Made by a program: the position numbers and the translations under genes. From Metallyticus violacea (Eukaryota > Arthropoda > Insecta > Mantodea > Metallyticidae), in the NCBI GenBank assembly GCA_030762175.1, contig CM060842.1:46953001-47017000 (forward strand): a stretch of 64,000 nucleotides of DNA, written 5' to 3'. Below are positions 13,601 through 27,100 of this stretch, one piece after another. Under the pieces are notes generated by a model that saw only the letters and a program-made list of their open reading frames with translations, ran no database searches and was not told the DNA's origin. Each line of letters begins with the position of its first letter. The first letter of the stretch is position 1.

Positions 13601-15092
13601 ATGCATTCCGAGTGTTGACTGTGGCATATGGTGAAGCTACCTTGGACCAAAGCAAGTTTATCGGTGGTACAAAATGTTCTCATAGAGTCGAGAAGATGTG
13701 AACGACGAAGAGCGTCCAGGACGCCCGAGCTCGTCAACAACAGACGAAAACATTGAAGAAGTGAAGAAAATAGTATTGGTCAATCGTCGAATCACCGTTA
13801 GAGAAGTTGCTGAGGACCTAAACATATCGATTGGCTCGTGCCATTCGATTTTTATCAATTATTTGGGTATGAGACGGGTCGCCGCAAAATTCGTACCAAA
13901 GTTGCTCAATTTCGACTAAAAACACCATCGCATTAACGTTGCTAAGGAGCTGTTGAACTCTGTCCGCGACGACCCAAATTTGCTCCAGAGGGTCATAACT
14001 GGTAACGAATCATGGGGTTTAAGGTTATGACGTGGAAACTAAAGCTCAATAATCCCAATGGATGCTGCCACACCAGCCAAGACCGAAAAAAGCGCGCCAA
14101 GTTCGGTCGAATGTGAGGTTTTGCTTACAGTTTTCTTCGATTGCAGGGGCGTGGTGCATCATGAGTTCTTGCCACAGGGTAGGACGGTCAATAAGGAATA
14201 TTACCTGCAAGTTATGCGCAATTTGCGCGAAGAAATCCGCCAGAAACGCCCGGATTTGTGGAAGAACAAAAATTGGCTTTTGCACCATGATAACGCCTCT
14301 GCTCACACATCGTTGCTTGTGCGCGAATTTTTGGGCAAAAACAAGACACTTATAATGCCGCAGCCACCCTACTCCCCAGACCTGGTCCCTGTGACTTTTT
14401 TTTGTTCCCAAAACTGAAGAGGCCCATGAAAGGACTACGCTACGCCACGATTGAGGAGCTAAAGACGGCGTCGAAGGAGGAGCTGAACAAGATCACAAAA
14501 AAACAATTTTTTAAAGTGCTTTGAGGATTGGAAAAACGTTGGCACAAGTGTATAATATATAGTGGGGATTACTTTGAAGGGGACAAAATAGATATTCATG
14601 AATAAATAAATACTTTTTGAAAAAACGCAAAATTAGCGATACTTTTTGAACAGACCTCATATGGCTACTAAAATGAGCATAATATAATATTTTGTTTTAA
14701 AGCTAAATCTTACATAGATATTTGCTAATTAAGTACTTTTTTTTAAGTCTGATTTTTAAACATATGTGCACATATAAAGTATAGATTTAGATAAAAAACA
14801 AAACAAAATTAAATAAATATAATCATAATTGATGGAAAATATTTATTATTTCTTCATTTGAATAAAAGCAGTGTTTTAACAACAATTCTTTCACTTTGCA
14901 TTTAAATATAGCTTCTGAGGTGGTATGTTTAACATTATCAGGTAGCTTGTTGTGTAATATAATTCCAGAATGTTTTATGCTTTTGCTGAATAATGAAGTA
15001 TTATGTGTAATTATACTCATTGATCTCTTGTGCAATAGTTATGCTTTTTACAATCAGTCTGCCAGGTGTTTTCTAACAAACGTCACAACTTT

Positions 15093-15140
<48 letters not shown>

Positions 15141-18100
15141 GAGTGGTAATATCAGAATTTGTAATAAACTGTTACAGGAATCCCTTTGTTTCTTCCCCAT
15201 TATTATTCTAGTTGCTCATTTTTGAATTTTGAAAATTATATTTTGTTTATCAGTTACCCCAAAATATCACACCAAATTTTAATAAACCGTTAAAATGCAC
15301 AAATTGTAAATTCCTCAAAGTATTCAAAAGAGGCCTCTAAGCAAAATTTGTCAGCTGTTTCATGCCCTGATTTAAATGGGATGCTGAGGACCTTAGATGT
15401 TAAAGAGCATCCATAAATAAACCAAATAATAAATCGAAATATTCATGTTTGCAATCTTTGTGATTGATCTAAACATAAAAAAAACCTGACTTAACTTAGA
15501 TGCCAATTTTTCAACATGCATGTTCCATTTCAGATGTTCATCAATCCATATGCCCAGAACTGTGGTAGTGGATCTATAGTGCATCAATTCATTTTCTAAA
15601 TTTATTTGCAGCTTATGAGGATTGATATTTTGAACATGACTGAATGAGATGGATACAGTTTTATTCTTATTTATTATTAACTTATTTTGTACAAACCATT
15701 CCTGCATTCTTTGTTCTAAAATCAATATGTCCGTTTCATCATCTTTATCAACACCCTTTTGAAAGAGAGGCCTCTGAGCAAAATTTGTCGGCCGTTTCAC
15801 ACCCTGAATAGAATGGGGCGCTGATGACCTTAGATGTTAAAGAGCGTCCATAAATAAATCAATCACCACCATTTATATCTATGGATGTGTCATCAGTATA
15901 CAATACAATCTTATTTGGATAAAGATAGTTTACTAAATCATTTATGTATAATAAAATATAAAAAGGCCCTAATACTGAACCTTGGAGAATTACATAAGCT
16001 ACATATTTTTTATCAGATCTATACACTTCAAATGTATGATTATGGAAATTTGTTTGTACTACTTCAACTAGTTGCTCACATTGATTTAGACATGATCAAA
16101 AACCAGCAGTTTTCTAAACCTCTTATACCAAAGATTCCAATTTCTTCAGCATTATGAGCATTATCTCATGATTGACTAAATGGAAGGCTTTAGGAAGATC
16201 TAGAAATATTCAGACATTAAGTTGTTTTTTTATCTAATGAGCTGTAAACAGCATCTAAAAAATTAAATATGGCTATCTGAATTGATTTTCATTTATGTAC
16301 CCATTTTGCACAGCAGATAACATATTATGTTTTTTAATGAATTTGTGACATCTATTATACATAGCCTTTTTAAGTATTTTTTAAACAAAAGATAATGGGA
16401 ATTTTTTTTATTATTACTTAACAGGCGTAAAACTGCTAAGGTCATTAGCGGATAATGAGAAGTTATTTATATAAGATTATATAAGAGAATAGAAAATGTT
16501 CAGATGAAAATAAGAGTTGCTCCTTCAGTTTTATTCTTATCACCCTTTTTTAAATATGGATATTATTTTTGCAGTTTTCATACACTCGGAAACACACCAA
16601 TTGAAAAAGAAGCATTGATAAAATAGCACAGAGGTGTAACAAAATACTGATAACAGTTTTTAAAACACAGAGATTTCATCTACTCCATGGGAGGTTTTAT
16701 TTTTCATGTTCTTCAATATTTTACTCACTCTGCTAGCTATAATTGGATAAAAGTATATTATATTTACATTCCTAATGACATATTTACTTGTCCAAAGGGC
16801 TGTGTGCTTATGGGAAAGATCATTAATTACATTCATGATCATTAAACGATCTTGCCACTTCTTTTAGGTCAAAGATAAGCTTGTCTTCTTTATACCTAAT
16901 GCTAGGTTTCTGTTCTCTTGAGCTAATTCCTAACTCTTTATTCACTATCTGCCACATAGTTTTTTGTTTTATTGTTGGAACTTAGTATGATATTTTCTGT
17001 ATGGTATTGTTTTGCTGCTATCAGAACCTATTTGTATTCCTTTTTATACTTATTAAAATCATGAATACAGCTAAAGGGAATGGACAAGTAAGGATGGGAG
17101 CCAGATTGGTGAAGTCTATGAGGATGGTAACAGGAGAAAATAAAGAGTACAAATAAAGTGGAGGAAGTATAATTGGAGGCATTAAAAAGAAAGGAAGGGA
17201 GTGATACGGTAATCCAGACTACCAGAGAGAAAGAAAACCAGAGGAGGATGTCGAAAATAACAAGTGGAGGAAGTATGGAGCAAGAAAAGATTGGGGCTGA
17301 GAAAAATACATTGGTGAAGATAGCTATGGTGATAGTATCAGAGGAGGTACGAGATCACAGCAGAAGGAAAACTACTAGAGTGTCTCCATTAACAGGAAGT
17401 GAGGAGAGAGAAGAAATGCAGGACTTCACAGTACGGGAGAGCAGAGTACATGAGATGACTAGAAGAAAGACAGATGAAGAAGAGGAGAAAGGCTGTGCAC
17501 ATGTGGAATACCAGTAGTGGGTGACAAGGCATCCTCATCATTAGAGAGAGAAATACACAGCAATGTTGGTGGTTTGGAGTTAAAGGTGGTGTCAACCCCA
17601 GAAGGAAGCATCATGGAAATAGCAGAGAAGTAGCAGGAGGTTACAGGGGAAAGGAGAACAAGACACAGAGCGAAGCTAGAAAAATTTAGAATTGGAAGGT
17701 GTGATTCCAGATAGCAATTAGACTGGAGGGTGATGCTATGGAATGTGGAGGGGCTAAGGCCTAAGATGAGAAATGGGGAAGTGTTCAAAGTGTTAAAGAA
17801 AGGTGACATGATTGCATTAGTGGTAACTTGGTTGGATAAGGATGAAAAAATAGTGGTGGACGATTTTTATTTTACAGATGTATAAGGAGTAAGAAGGAGT
17901 AATAGAGGAAGAGTTTCAGGTGGTATAGGGATATTTGTAAAAAAAAGATTTTGGAATTAGAGTACTGAAATACAAAAGTTATAAGAAGGGCAGGTAATGT
18001 GGTTGAAGGTATGTGAAGTTAAGAGTGTTAAATTATGTATATGTGTAGCAATAAACCCACCTGATGTTTCAGAATTTCATAATGGAAACTTACATATCCA

Positions 18101-21100
18101 ATTAAGTCAAAAAATAAAAGAATTTAGTGTGAAATATCCCAAAAAGGAGTTTATAATAGTGCAAGAGTTATGTAAGGTCTGTGAATCTAGAAAATGAAAG
18201 TGCAATGATGAGAAGATAAGAAAAGAATCGGGATAAGATGTATATTAGAGAGGGCAGTAAATTGATTGAGTTCTGTAAAGTAAATGGGCGACCTGGAGAG
18301 GAACAAGTAGGGGAATTTACTTTTATAAATATAAATGGGAAGAGTGTGATTGATTACATGTTATATAGTGAAGGAATAGACCAGGTACTGTTAGGATTTA
18401 AAGTGTTAGATATGGTAGGAGGTACTGCACATTTTCCATTAATAATGAGGTTGAGTCTAGGGGAAGGAAGCAGGGATGCAGAGGAAATAGAACTGGAATA
18501 TATAAGATGTTACAAATGAAGAGTTGAGTATGAAGAACACTTCTGGGCTAATTTGTTATCGACAATAGGAGTAATAAAGAAATATGGGGTTATGGTAGCA
18601 TTGAGAGCAGATAGGATAGAGGAGGCAGTATCAAGGTTGGAATCCATGGCAATGTGGGCAGGGAAAAAGATGGAAATATATCAGAGAGAAAAAAGGAAAG
18701 GTTATGGATGGTATGATCAAGAATGCAAATTAACTAAGCATGAAGTGTCATAGGAATTAAGTAAGTGGAGAAGGTCAAAAATGAAGTAGATAGGCAAATA
18801 TATTCAAACATAAAAAGGGGTTATAAATGTTTAATACAAGAGAAAAAGGAAGAGTGGCAGTGGAAAATAATGAGAAAATTAAGGGAGCATAGCAGCTAAA
18901 GATAGTAAATATATATGGATAGTAATAAAGGGGATTCAGAGAAAGAAAAGGGATGGAAATAAAATAAAGCCAAAGGAATGAAATAATTACTTTAGAAATT
19001 TGATAGGAGCTGGAAGTGTAGGGAATTATGATTTAGAATGGAGTTGTGCAGTAAACAGGGTAAAATATCTGGATAAAGATTTTAAAATAAAAGAGGTAGA
19101 AGACCAGATTAAACTATTGAGAAGGAATAAGGCTGCTGGAATTTCAGGGGAGTTCTGGAAAGCATTTACAGAAATAGAGGGAGGTATTAGATTGTTATGG
19201 AGATACTAAATAACGGAGGTGAAGGTAATACCTGAAAGCTGGAAAGTTAGTATGATAGTATCCTTGTATAAATTAAAAGGTGATATTGATAAGCCAATTA
19301 TAGAGGAATTAGTTTGTTATCCATTTTGGGGAAAATATATACTGGTATATTGGTGGGAAGACTGCATAAATGGGCAGAAAAAGATGCAAAAAACTCACAG
19401 AGTTTCAGGCAGGTTTTAGAAAAGGAAGGAGAACACTAGATAATACAATGATAATCCACACTATTGTGGATAAATATTTGAGAAATAAAAAGGGAAGAGT
19501 ATATATATCCATGGCCGATTTTGAGAAAGCATTTCATACAATAAATAGGGACAACTTGGTTTATAAGTTAAGAAGAACAAGAGTGTGTTCTGGATGGGAT
19601 TACAAAGATTATATGATTGAATTAGATTTTGTGTTAGGTATGAAAGAAATAGGATCACAGATTATACAACCCAAAAACTGGATTCAAGCAAGGGGACAAA
19701 TTAATCCCAATACTCTTCAATTTATTTATAGGTGATATTATTGAAAGGATCAGAGACAGAAATAGGCATTGTTTGATAGTTGGAAATAGGGAAGTACCAG
19801 GATTGCTTTTTATGGATGATCTTATAGTAGGAACAATAACGGAGAAAGAACTACAGGGGGCTATTGATGAGATTAGTAGGTATTGTGCAGAATTTATAAT
19901 AAACAGTTAAGTAACTCAACAATTGCACTTATCAATAAAATGAAATCTTAGTACCTTAATTAACTTACCTGTAAGATTCCAGGGGAAGGGGTAGGCACAA
20001 CAGTAGCCACTGCATTGAGGTCCTCCTGTTCCTTGTTCATAGGGGTAGACTTACAGTTGCTGGAGGTACCAGGACTATTCTGATCATCAGATGAAGACAG
20101 TGAATGTAGACTACCACTTCCAGAAGCCCCACGGGCTGGTAGTAAAGGAGAAGTTGATGCAGAGACACTTCCTCCAGAAGCAATGGTAGATGATCTTGAC
20201 CTGGTGTGAGTGCGTATGAGAGATGGAGGCTGCTTCTTAAAAAGCAGTGTATCTTCACTTCTGGATGGAGGGAGTCTACACTGCACTCCTAAAGCATGTT
20301 TTTTATGACTTTAGAAATTGGGTATGTAGAAATATGTAAATGAAATAAGCCAAGAATCAAACACATGATAATTACTATAGTCATAATAATGAAATGAAAC
20401 AGCACCATCAGTGTAAAAGAAGGTATGAATGGAGAAAAGAATGATATGGCTTGGTTTAAGATACATAAGCAAAGATGGAATCAACTATGACATAAAAGCT
20501 TTCTATATTATATCTTAATTTATCTTGTTTCATTAAAGAATGCCAAAATCACTCTTTAATTTTTTTGTTTCAGATTTAAGACCAGTCTTTTAAAAAAAAC
20601 TATATAAGGGACTATCACTGTGAAGCCAATTGTAAGAGTTAAAACATTTGGATTATGTTGACTAAACACTCTTATTGCTGCACTTACTTGTTACAAAATG
20701 TGGTACCAGTTTCGAAGACCTTTGTCTTCATAACCGGTACCATATTTTATAACAAGTAAGTTATAAAATATTGTTATGTTACAAAATGTGGTACCAGTTT
20801 CAAAGACCTTTGTCTTCATAACCGGTACCATATTTTATAACAAGTAAGTGGGGTAATAAGGGTGTTTAAGTCAACATAACCCAAATGTGTTTAACCAATA
20901 TCTCTGTTTATATCTTTATTTATACACTTAACTATTAAATTAATAAGATAGTATATTGTTCCATTGCAGCTCATTCATGCCCAATTTAAAAAATGATATA
21001 ATATCAATTAAGTTTTAATATATTTCCTCTTGTGTTCCTTATACATTATGGCTCAGAACAGAACAAGACATTACAATAAATTATCATTGACTTCAGTAAA

Positions 21101-24100
21101 CATTCTTTTCATTCCCCCATACGGTAGGCAGTATACTGTGAAATGTATATATTTTTGATAAAGGCATAAATTATCAAGGCCTCTGCACTTATACATTGTC
21201 AGATAATGAAAACCAACATTTCGACATACATTACAAAAGGCATGTTGAGAGAAAATTTCAATCTAAGTCAGTTCATAAAGAGACACTGAAATAACAATTT
21301 TTTAACAAAAAAAAAAGATTTTTAACAAAATAGTGCAGCAAAAGTCTAAAGAGTTTAACAACTGCCATATACTTCAAAAGCTTATTTTTCAGTTTAATTT
21401 TGGTAGTGTTTTTCACTGTCTGGAAAATATTTTGAACTTTACTAAGTGTTGCAGATAAAAAAGTATTTTTGAGCATTATTTCTTTCTCTACAGGCTCTTT
21501 CAAGACATTCTAACAATAACTATTAAAAAAAGAGTGAATTTGTGCATGTATAAAGGAATGAATACTTTATTCCTCTAAAATCAGTCAATATGGAAAGCAC
21601 TGCTGGTAAAATTGCAGGGTATGGCTTTCACTATGTGTATGTGAGAGGTGCATCACCCTACTATAGCTACAGGAAAGAGAAACAGATAAGCTGTAGTCAT
21701 GCAGAATCATTAACAAGAAAATCATTTGACAATTTGTTTCAAGTTACTGTGTGGCTAATTTATCAATTTAATATTCAAGATACTTTGTTTTTTAGGTACT
21801 CTTCTAACAGATATTTGCATGTAAAGCCCATTCCTCCTCTCTTTTGAAGTTGCAACTAATTGATGACAGCTTCTTTGAAGCCCCCCATATTGTTAACGAA
21901 GTTCCTTTCTATGGACAGCATAACCAACACAGTTAATCTTTCCCCTGACAGAAAGATTTTTACCTTCTTGTAAGTAGAAATTCATATTTGTGCTTCTTAA
22001 GTTGCCACTGATATAGTTGTGACCACTTTTAATAGCCTACAGTTTCAATGAATGTTGTTTGAAGATTAGATTCATTCTTGAACTAAAAGTAAAGACACAG
22101 CTCCCATAACACATAAAATTTTCTTTTCCTGGATAAAAAGTTTGAATTTTCATTTTCCTATCAAAAATCTTTGTTTAAAATGCAATTTGGAATATATTTT
22201 ACTTTCACTTCAACCATCCCAATCATTACTATAGGAATTTCTCATACAGATCATTTCAGGTTATTTTATTTTTCCCTATATGTAGACTGGAGCAACAGCC
22301 AGGAGCACACAGTGCAGCTGTTCATATCCAGCTTGCTGTGCAATTGGCAAAGTACTGAAATTGTGCCTACCTTTTACACAGGAGAAAAAAAATTGTCTCC
22401 TTCCTGAGTCAGTGGACTGAAAGACATGCACTGCAGTAACCTCCTAGGGGTGAAATTTTAGCACTTTTGTAGTAGAACATGCAGATGTATGGCTGCCCAG
22501 ATGTGTTGTACTAACTTTGTAAGAAATTTTTGCTGTGATTGTTCTAATTGAGCAGCAATGTGATCCAGTTTTTCCTCTATTAAAACATGAAGCCTGCTTC
22601 GTATTATCTTGTTCAACACTGATGCTGTTTTATAAGTAGTTTTGAATAGCAGGAATTTTCACAGTAAAATATAGTATACTATAACAAATAATTATTGAGA
22701 AAATCATTCATATTTCATATTTCACTAATTTTATTCCACTTACCTGGATATGTTTCAAAGGCTGTTGCCTTCGTCTTCAGCATGGTTCCACTGTTCGCTT
22801 CCCTGTGTGGTATTAAGATGTCACTCTGTGAATTTTACGAACTTAGTGATGATGTTACATTGTTTGGGAGATAAAAATTAACCAAATATTTCCTTAATTA
22901 ACACATTTTTTAAAAAAAGAAACTTGTTTTTTAAAAAGTATATGGAACTAACACAGTGAAGCCAAGTCATATGAATAAAATCATATGATATATGTCGTAC
23001 TAAACATTTGTATTGCTTCACTTACTTGTGTAATATTTGGAACCGGTTTCGAAGACTTTTGTCTTCATCTTCAGCCAAGGTTACAACTAGTTGGAGAATT
23101 CAACGGCTCTGTAGAGATGAAGCATCATCCTGGTGGTGTTTTTATGTACTTAAAATTGGTGTTTTCTACCTTTGGAATATCAAAGTTCATCAATCGATCT
23201 CTGTATTTATGAATGTAAATTTTTCCCAAGTATCCAGTTCTATATGTCCCTGAGTCTCTTTTAATAAATCCACCTTATTCACAATCTGACAATAGTCCAG
23301 AAATGATATGCCAGTTGATCTATCTGTCTGTTTATAATGTATGTTCCTGAAAGGCTCTTTTAAACATGTGCCTATATTTCTCTTTATTTTTCCGATATAG
23401 ATCTTTTCACTATCTGCACATGTTATTTTGTAAATCCCTGCTTTTTTCTCTTGTGGTGTGATTACAGCTGTTTTATCGTTCAAGATGTTTCCTAAATTAA
23501 ATATGTAACAGATCTATATTAAAGCCATTTAAAATTGCCATTTCTTCTATTTTCTTGTATTCTATTCTAAACTCTTCTTTACTAATTGGTAAATTAACCA
23601 AACAATATGTTAAGTTGTTGAAAACTGCATGTTTGTGTGTTGAAAGGGTTAAAACCATCTGCCTTGATATGATTATTTGTATGGGTATCTTTCCTTTATA
23701 TCCCAAAGCTCAGATTCTCATGGTTCTTCATAATTTTAATATCTAAAAATGGTAACATGTTATCATTTTCTATTTCATATGTAAACAAAATGTTCCTGTC
23801 TTGTATGTTCAGCAGCTTTATACATATTTTGTGGTACTCAGATTTGTATTCTGTCTTGCTTATTGGTAGGTTTGTTGATTTGAATGTGAGGCAGTTGATT
23901 ATGGCAAGTTTATGTTGTTTTTTTATATCTTTTCTGGATATAGTCAATTCCAGTATATTGCCATTTTTTAATATTTTTAAATCCAAGATGGGAAGGACCT
24001 TGTTGTTTCATTGAAATAGCAACTTTTAACAAACCATTGGGGGAAAAAAATAACATATGATTGTTTAACAAACCAGTGGGGGGAAAAAAAATAACATATG

Positions 24101-27100
24101 ATTGCTATGTGGAAAAATCGTAGAGCAATTAATAAAAAAAGAAAATATTCAAAAAAGACTATATCATAGGGTACTCAGATCTTCAAAAGAAAAAAGTGTT
24201 ATTTATAAGGAAACAAAATAGTAATAATGAATCAGACAGATTATGAAAACAGTGCATACAATTTACTAGCTAGCCAAGAGTATAAGAAAATGAAAATAGA
24301 TCCTACACAAAAATTTATTAGTGCAGTAAGAAAACTATTAACAAAAGTAATAATTCTGAGTGAGGAGGAAAAAAAAGAAGATCATACCATACAACTGTAC
24401 AACACCTAGAATCTATGGCCTACCAAAAACACATAAGTCTGGCAATAAAATGAGACCTATTGTAGACACAATAAATTCACTCACATATAATTTAGCCAAT
24501 TGCCTTTTAAATAAATTTAATACTTTTCTGAAATACAAAATCCCTGGTGAACCAGGGACTGGGAACTGATACAATCTATGTGGAAATTTTGTACTTTGTT
24601 TAACTACCAAGAATTTAGGTAAAAATGTTAGTATAAAATGTATTCTTATTTTGATTTAAAGTAAACCACTAAAAATCAAAATAAGATTAACAAAAGTTTC
24701 ACTGTGTGGATTCCGACATTCCGTAAACATATAAAACATATAAACATTAAAATGTATTATTGTATCAACAATTGTAATTGTGAGAGGTTACCACCTATAG
24801 ATATGAGGAGGGCCCATTGTAGTTTGTGTTTAATTTTTTTTTAGAACTTTATAAATTTCATTATAGTAGTTGTTTGAGAAATAAAGGAATTAGTAGTTTG
24901 TATAGACTGTAGCTAGCTCATAAAATATTGGTATAGGTAGGGTAATTGAAATATTTTATTTTAGTCCCTGGGTTGGGTCAGAGCCTAGTCCCCTGGAATT
25001 TAGATAATGGGTTCCTATACAATCATTATTGTATTACAGTTTCTGTAATCGTGAGTAGGTACACCTAAAATAGTCTGGGCCAGATAGGTAGAGACTCCTT
25101 ATAGTTTGTATTTTGCATTTTCAATAAAATAAATACAAAAGTCGAAGCATAAAGAACTCATCAGAATTAATAGATAGAATCAGACATGTGTAACTGGAAA
25201 ACAGGGATTTGCTAGTTTCTTACGTAATCTCTTTGTTTCCTAGCATCCCCAAAGAAAATCTAATAAATATCATAAAGAAATGGTTAACTTCAATAAACCT
25301 ACCTGGAGAAGTAATAGAATAATATCTGAACCTCACCAAAATTTACATCAATCAAACCTATTTCACATTCAGAGGCAATAGTTATATACAAAAGAACGGT
25401 CTAGCAATGGGAAATTCACTCTCACCATTCTTGGCAGATATGTACATGAGTTTCTTGGAAATGAAATTAGTTAAGGCTTTTCCACATAAATACAAATGTT
25501 GGTACAGTTATGTTGATGATGTCATTGCAATAGTAAATGAAAAATGGAAAGAGGATGTAATAAAACTACTCAACCTATAAGAAAGCACTGTTAAATTCAC
25601 AATGGAAATAGAAAACAACAAGGTTCTTCCCTATTTTGATATAAAAATTATAAAAAAATTGCAATATACTAGAATTTGACATATTCAGAAAAGATGCCTA
25701 CACAGATAATTATATAAAAAACTACAGCCACAATCCAAAACAACATTTACTTGCAATAATCAATAGCCTCACATTCGGATTAACAAACCTATCAATAAGC
25801 AAGACAGAATACAAATTGAAGTACCATAAAATCAGAGATGAAGTACAAAAAATGGCTATACAATAGATCTGGTTAACAAGAAAATAGAAAAATTAAAAAA
25901 AAACAAATAAAAGATATCACCATACTAAAGGCTACAAAGGAGATCCTATATATAAGAAATTCACATACCACCTATGGGCACACAAAATTTAAGAAGAATT
26001 TTAAAGAGGCAAACATCATTTTGGTTCCAGTAAACAAATGTAGTTTAAAAAACCTCCTAAAAACAACACAAAAGACAAAATTCCACCACGAAAACAATCA
26101 AACATTTACAAAATCAGTTGCAAAGACTGCGATATGAAATACATAGGCAAAACAAAAAGAAATATTACCATATGGTTTAAGGAACACATGAGAAATGTAA
26201 AATATAACCTCATGGAAAATCACCAATAGCAGACCATTTCTGGAAAAAGAATCATGAATTCCAAAAGGAACAAAAACTCTTAAAAGCTCTTCAAAACCCA
26301 TAGAATTAACAGTGTGGGAAAATATATTCATAAAAAAAAAACAAGGAAAATCTGTAAATTATAATTAATCTGTCATCTAACATTTTTTTAATAAGACATT
26401 TTTAAAAATGTCTTATTTTTCGAAAGTTCTTGAATGAAGGAAAATCTGGTTAATTTTGATCTCCCAAACAATAGTAATCTCATCACTAAGTTTGTAAAAT
26501 CCACAAAGTGACATCTTAATACTAGACTGGGAAGCAGACAGTTGAACCATGCTGAAAATGAAGGCAACAGCCTTTGAAACATGTAAGTTAAGTGGAATAA
26601 AATTAGTGAAATTTAAGTGATTTCCTCAATAATAATTTGTTATATTACTGGTCCTGTTGTTTTGAATTTAAGCATTATTTTATAAACTATAGATCTATTA
26701 AGTGGATGAACCTGTAGAAAATGTTCATGAAATTCTGTACAACACTGAACAGTTGATTTACTGCTTAAAAAGTTACAAAAATAGAAATGTGTTGTTCTGT
26801 ATTAAATATATGAACCATGGCAAACAGAAAAATGAAACACAATAATACAGTAACTCTTCACTGTTTCAAAACTAATCATAGACTACCAGCCTTATCAGCA
26901 GCAATAAATATCCTTGACAGATGACGTGTGCAGCTGTGATCTGCCAGCCTCATACAGTCTGCATGAAGGGAAAAGCGAAATGTAGAACAGACACAACAAC
27001 TAATTGTGGGAGTTTTACAATGAAATGTATCAATAAACATTTACTTTAGAAAAGAATTACTTAAATTTTACTAATTTTTAATGCAATTACTTGGACATGT

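Larger units (their letters stand above)
14810..17055 (-). pseudogene. Jockey-like LINE remnant
   Basis: Minus-strand pieces in order: an RT N-terminal segment (KILKNMKNKTSHGVDEISVF), the catalytic motif YTDDTSID near 15890, the thumb (LGIWIDEHLKWNMHVEKLAS), and the C-terminal LHNKLPDNVK and HCFYSNEEIINIF. The frame is interrupted by many stops and by SINE-1 fragments at 15761-15867 and 15326-15428. C-terminal FYSxxEF-like ends resemble the second LINE at 29.3-32.1 kb. The 5' endonuclease domain is missing. Confidence 0.8.
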
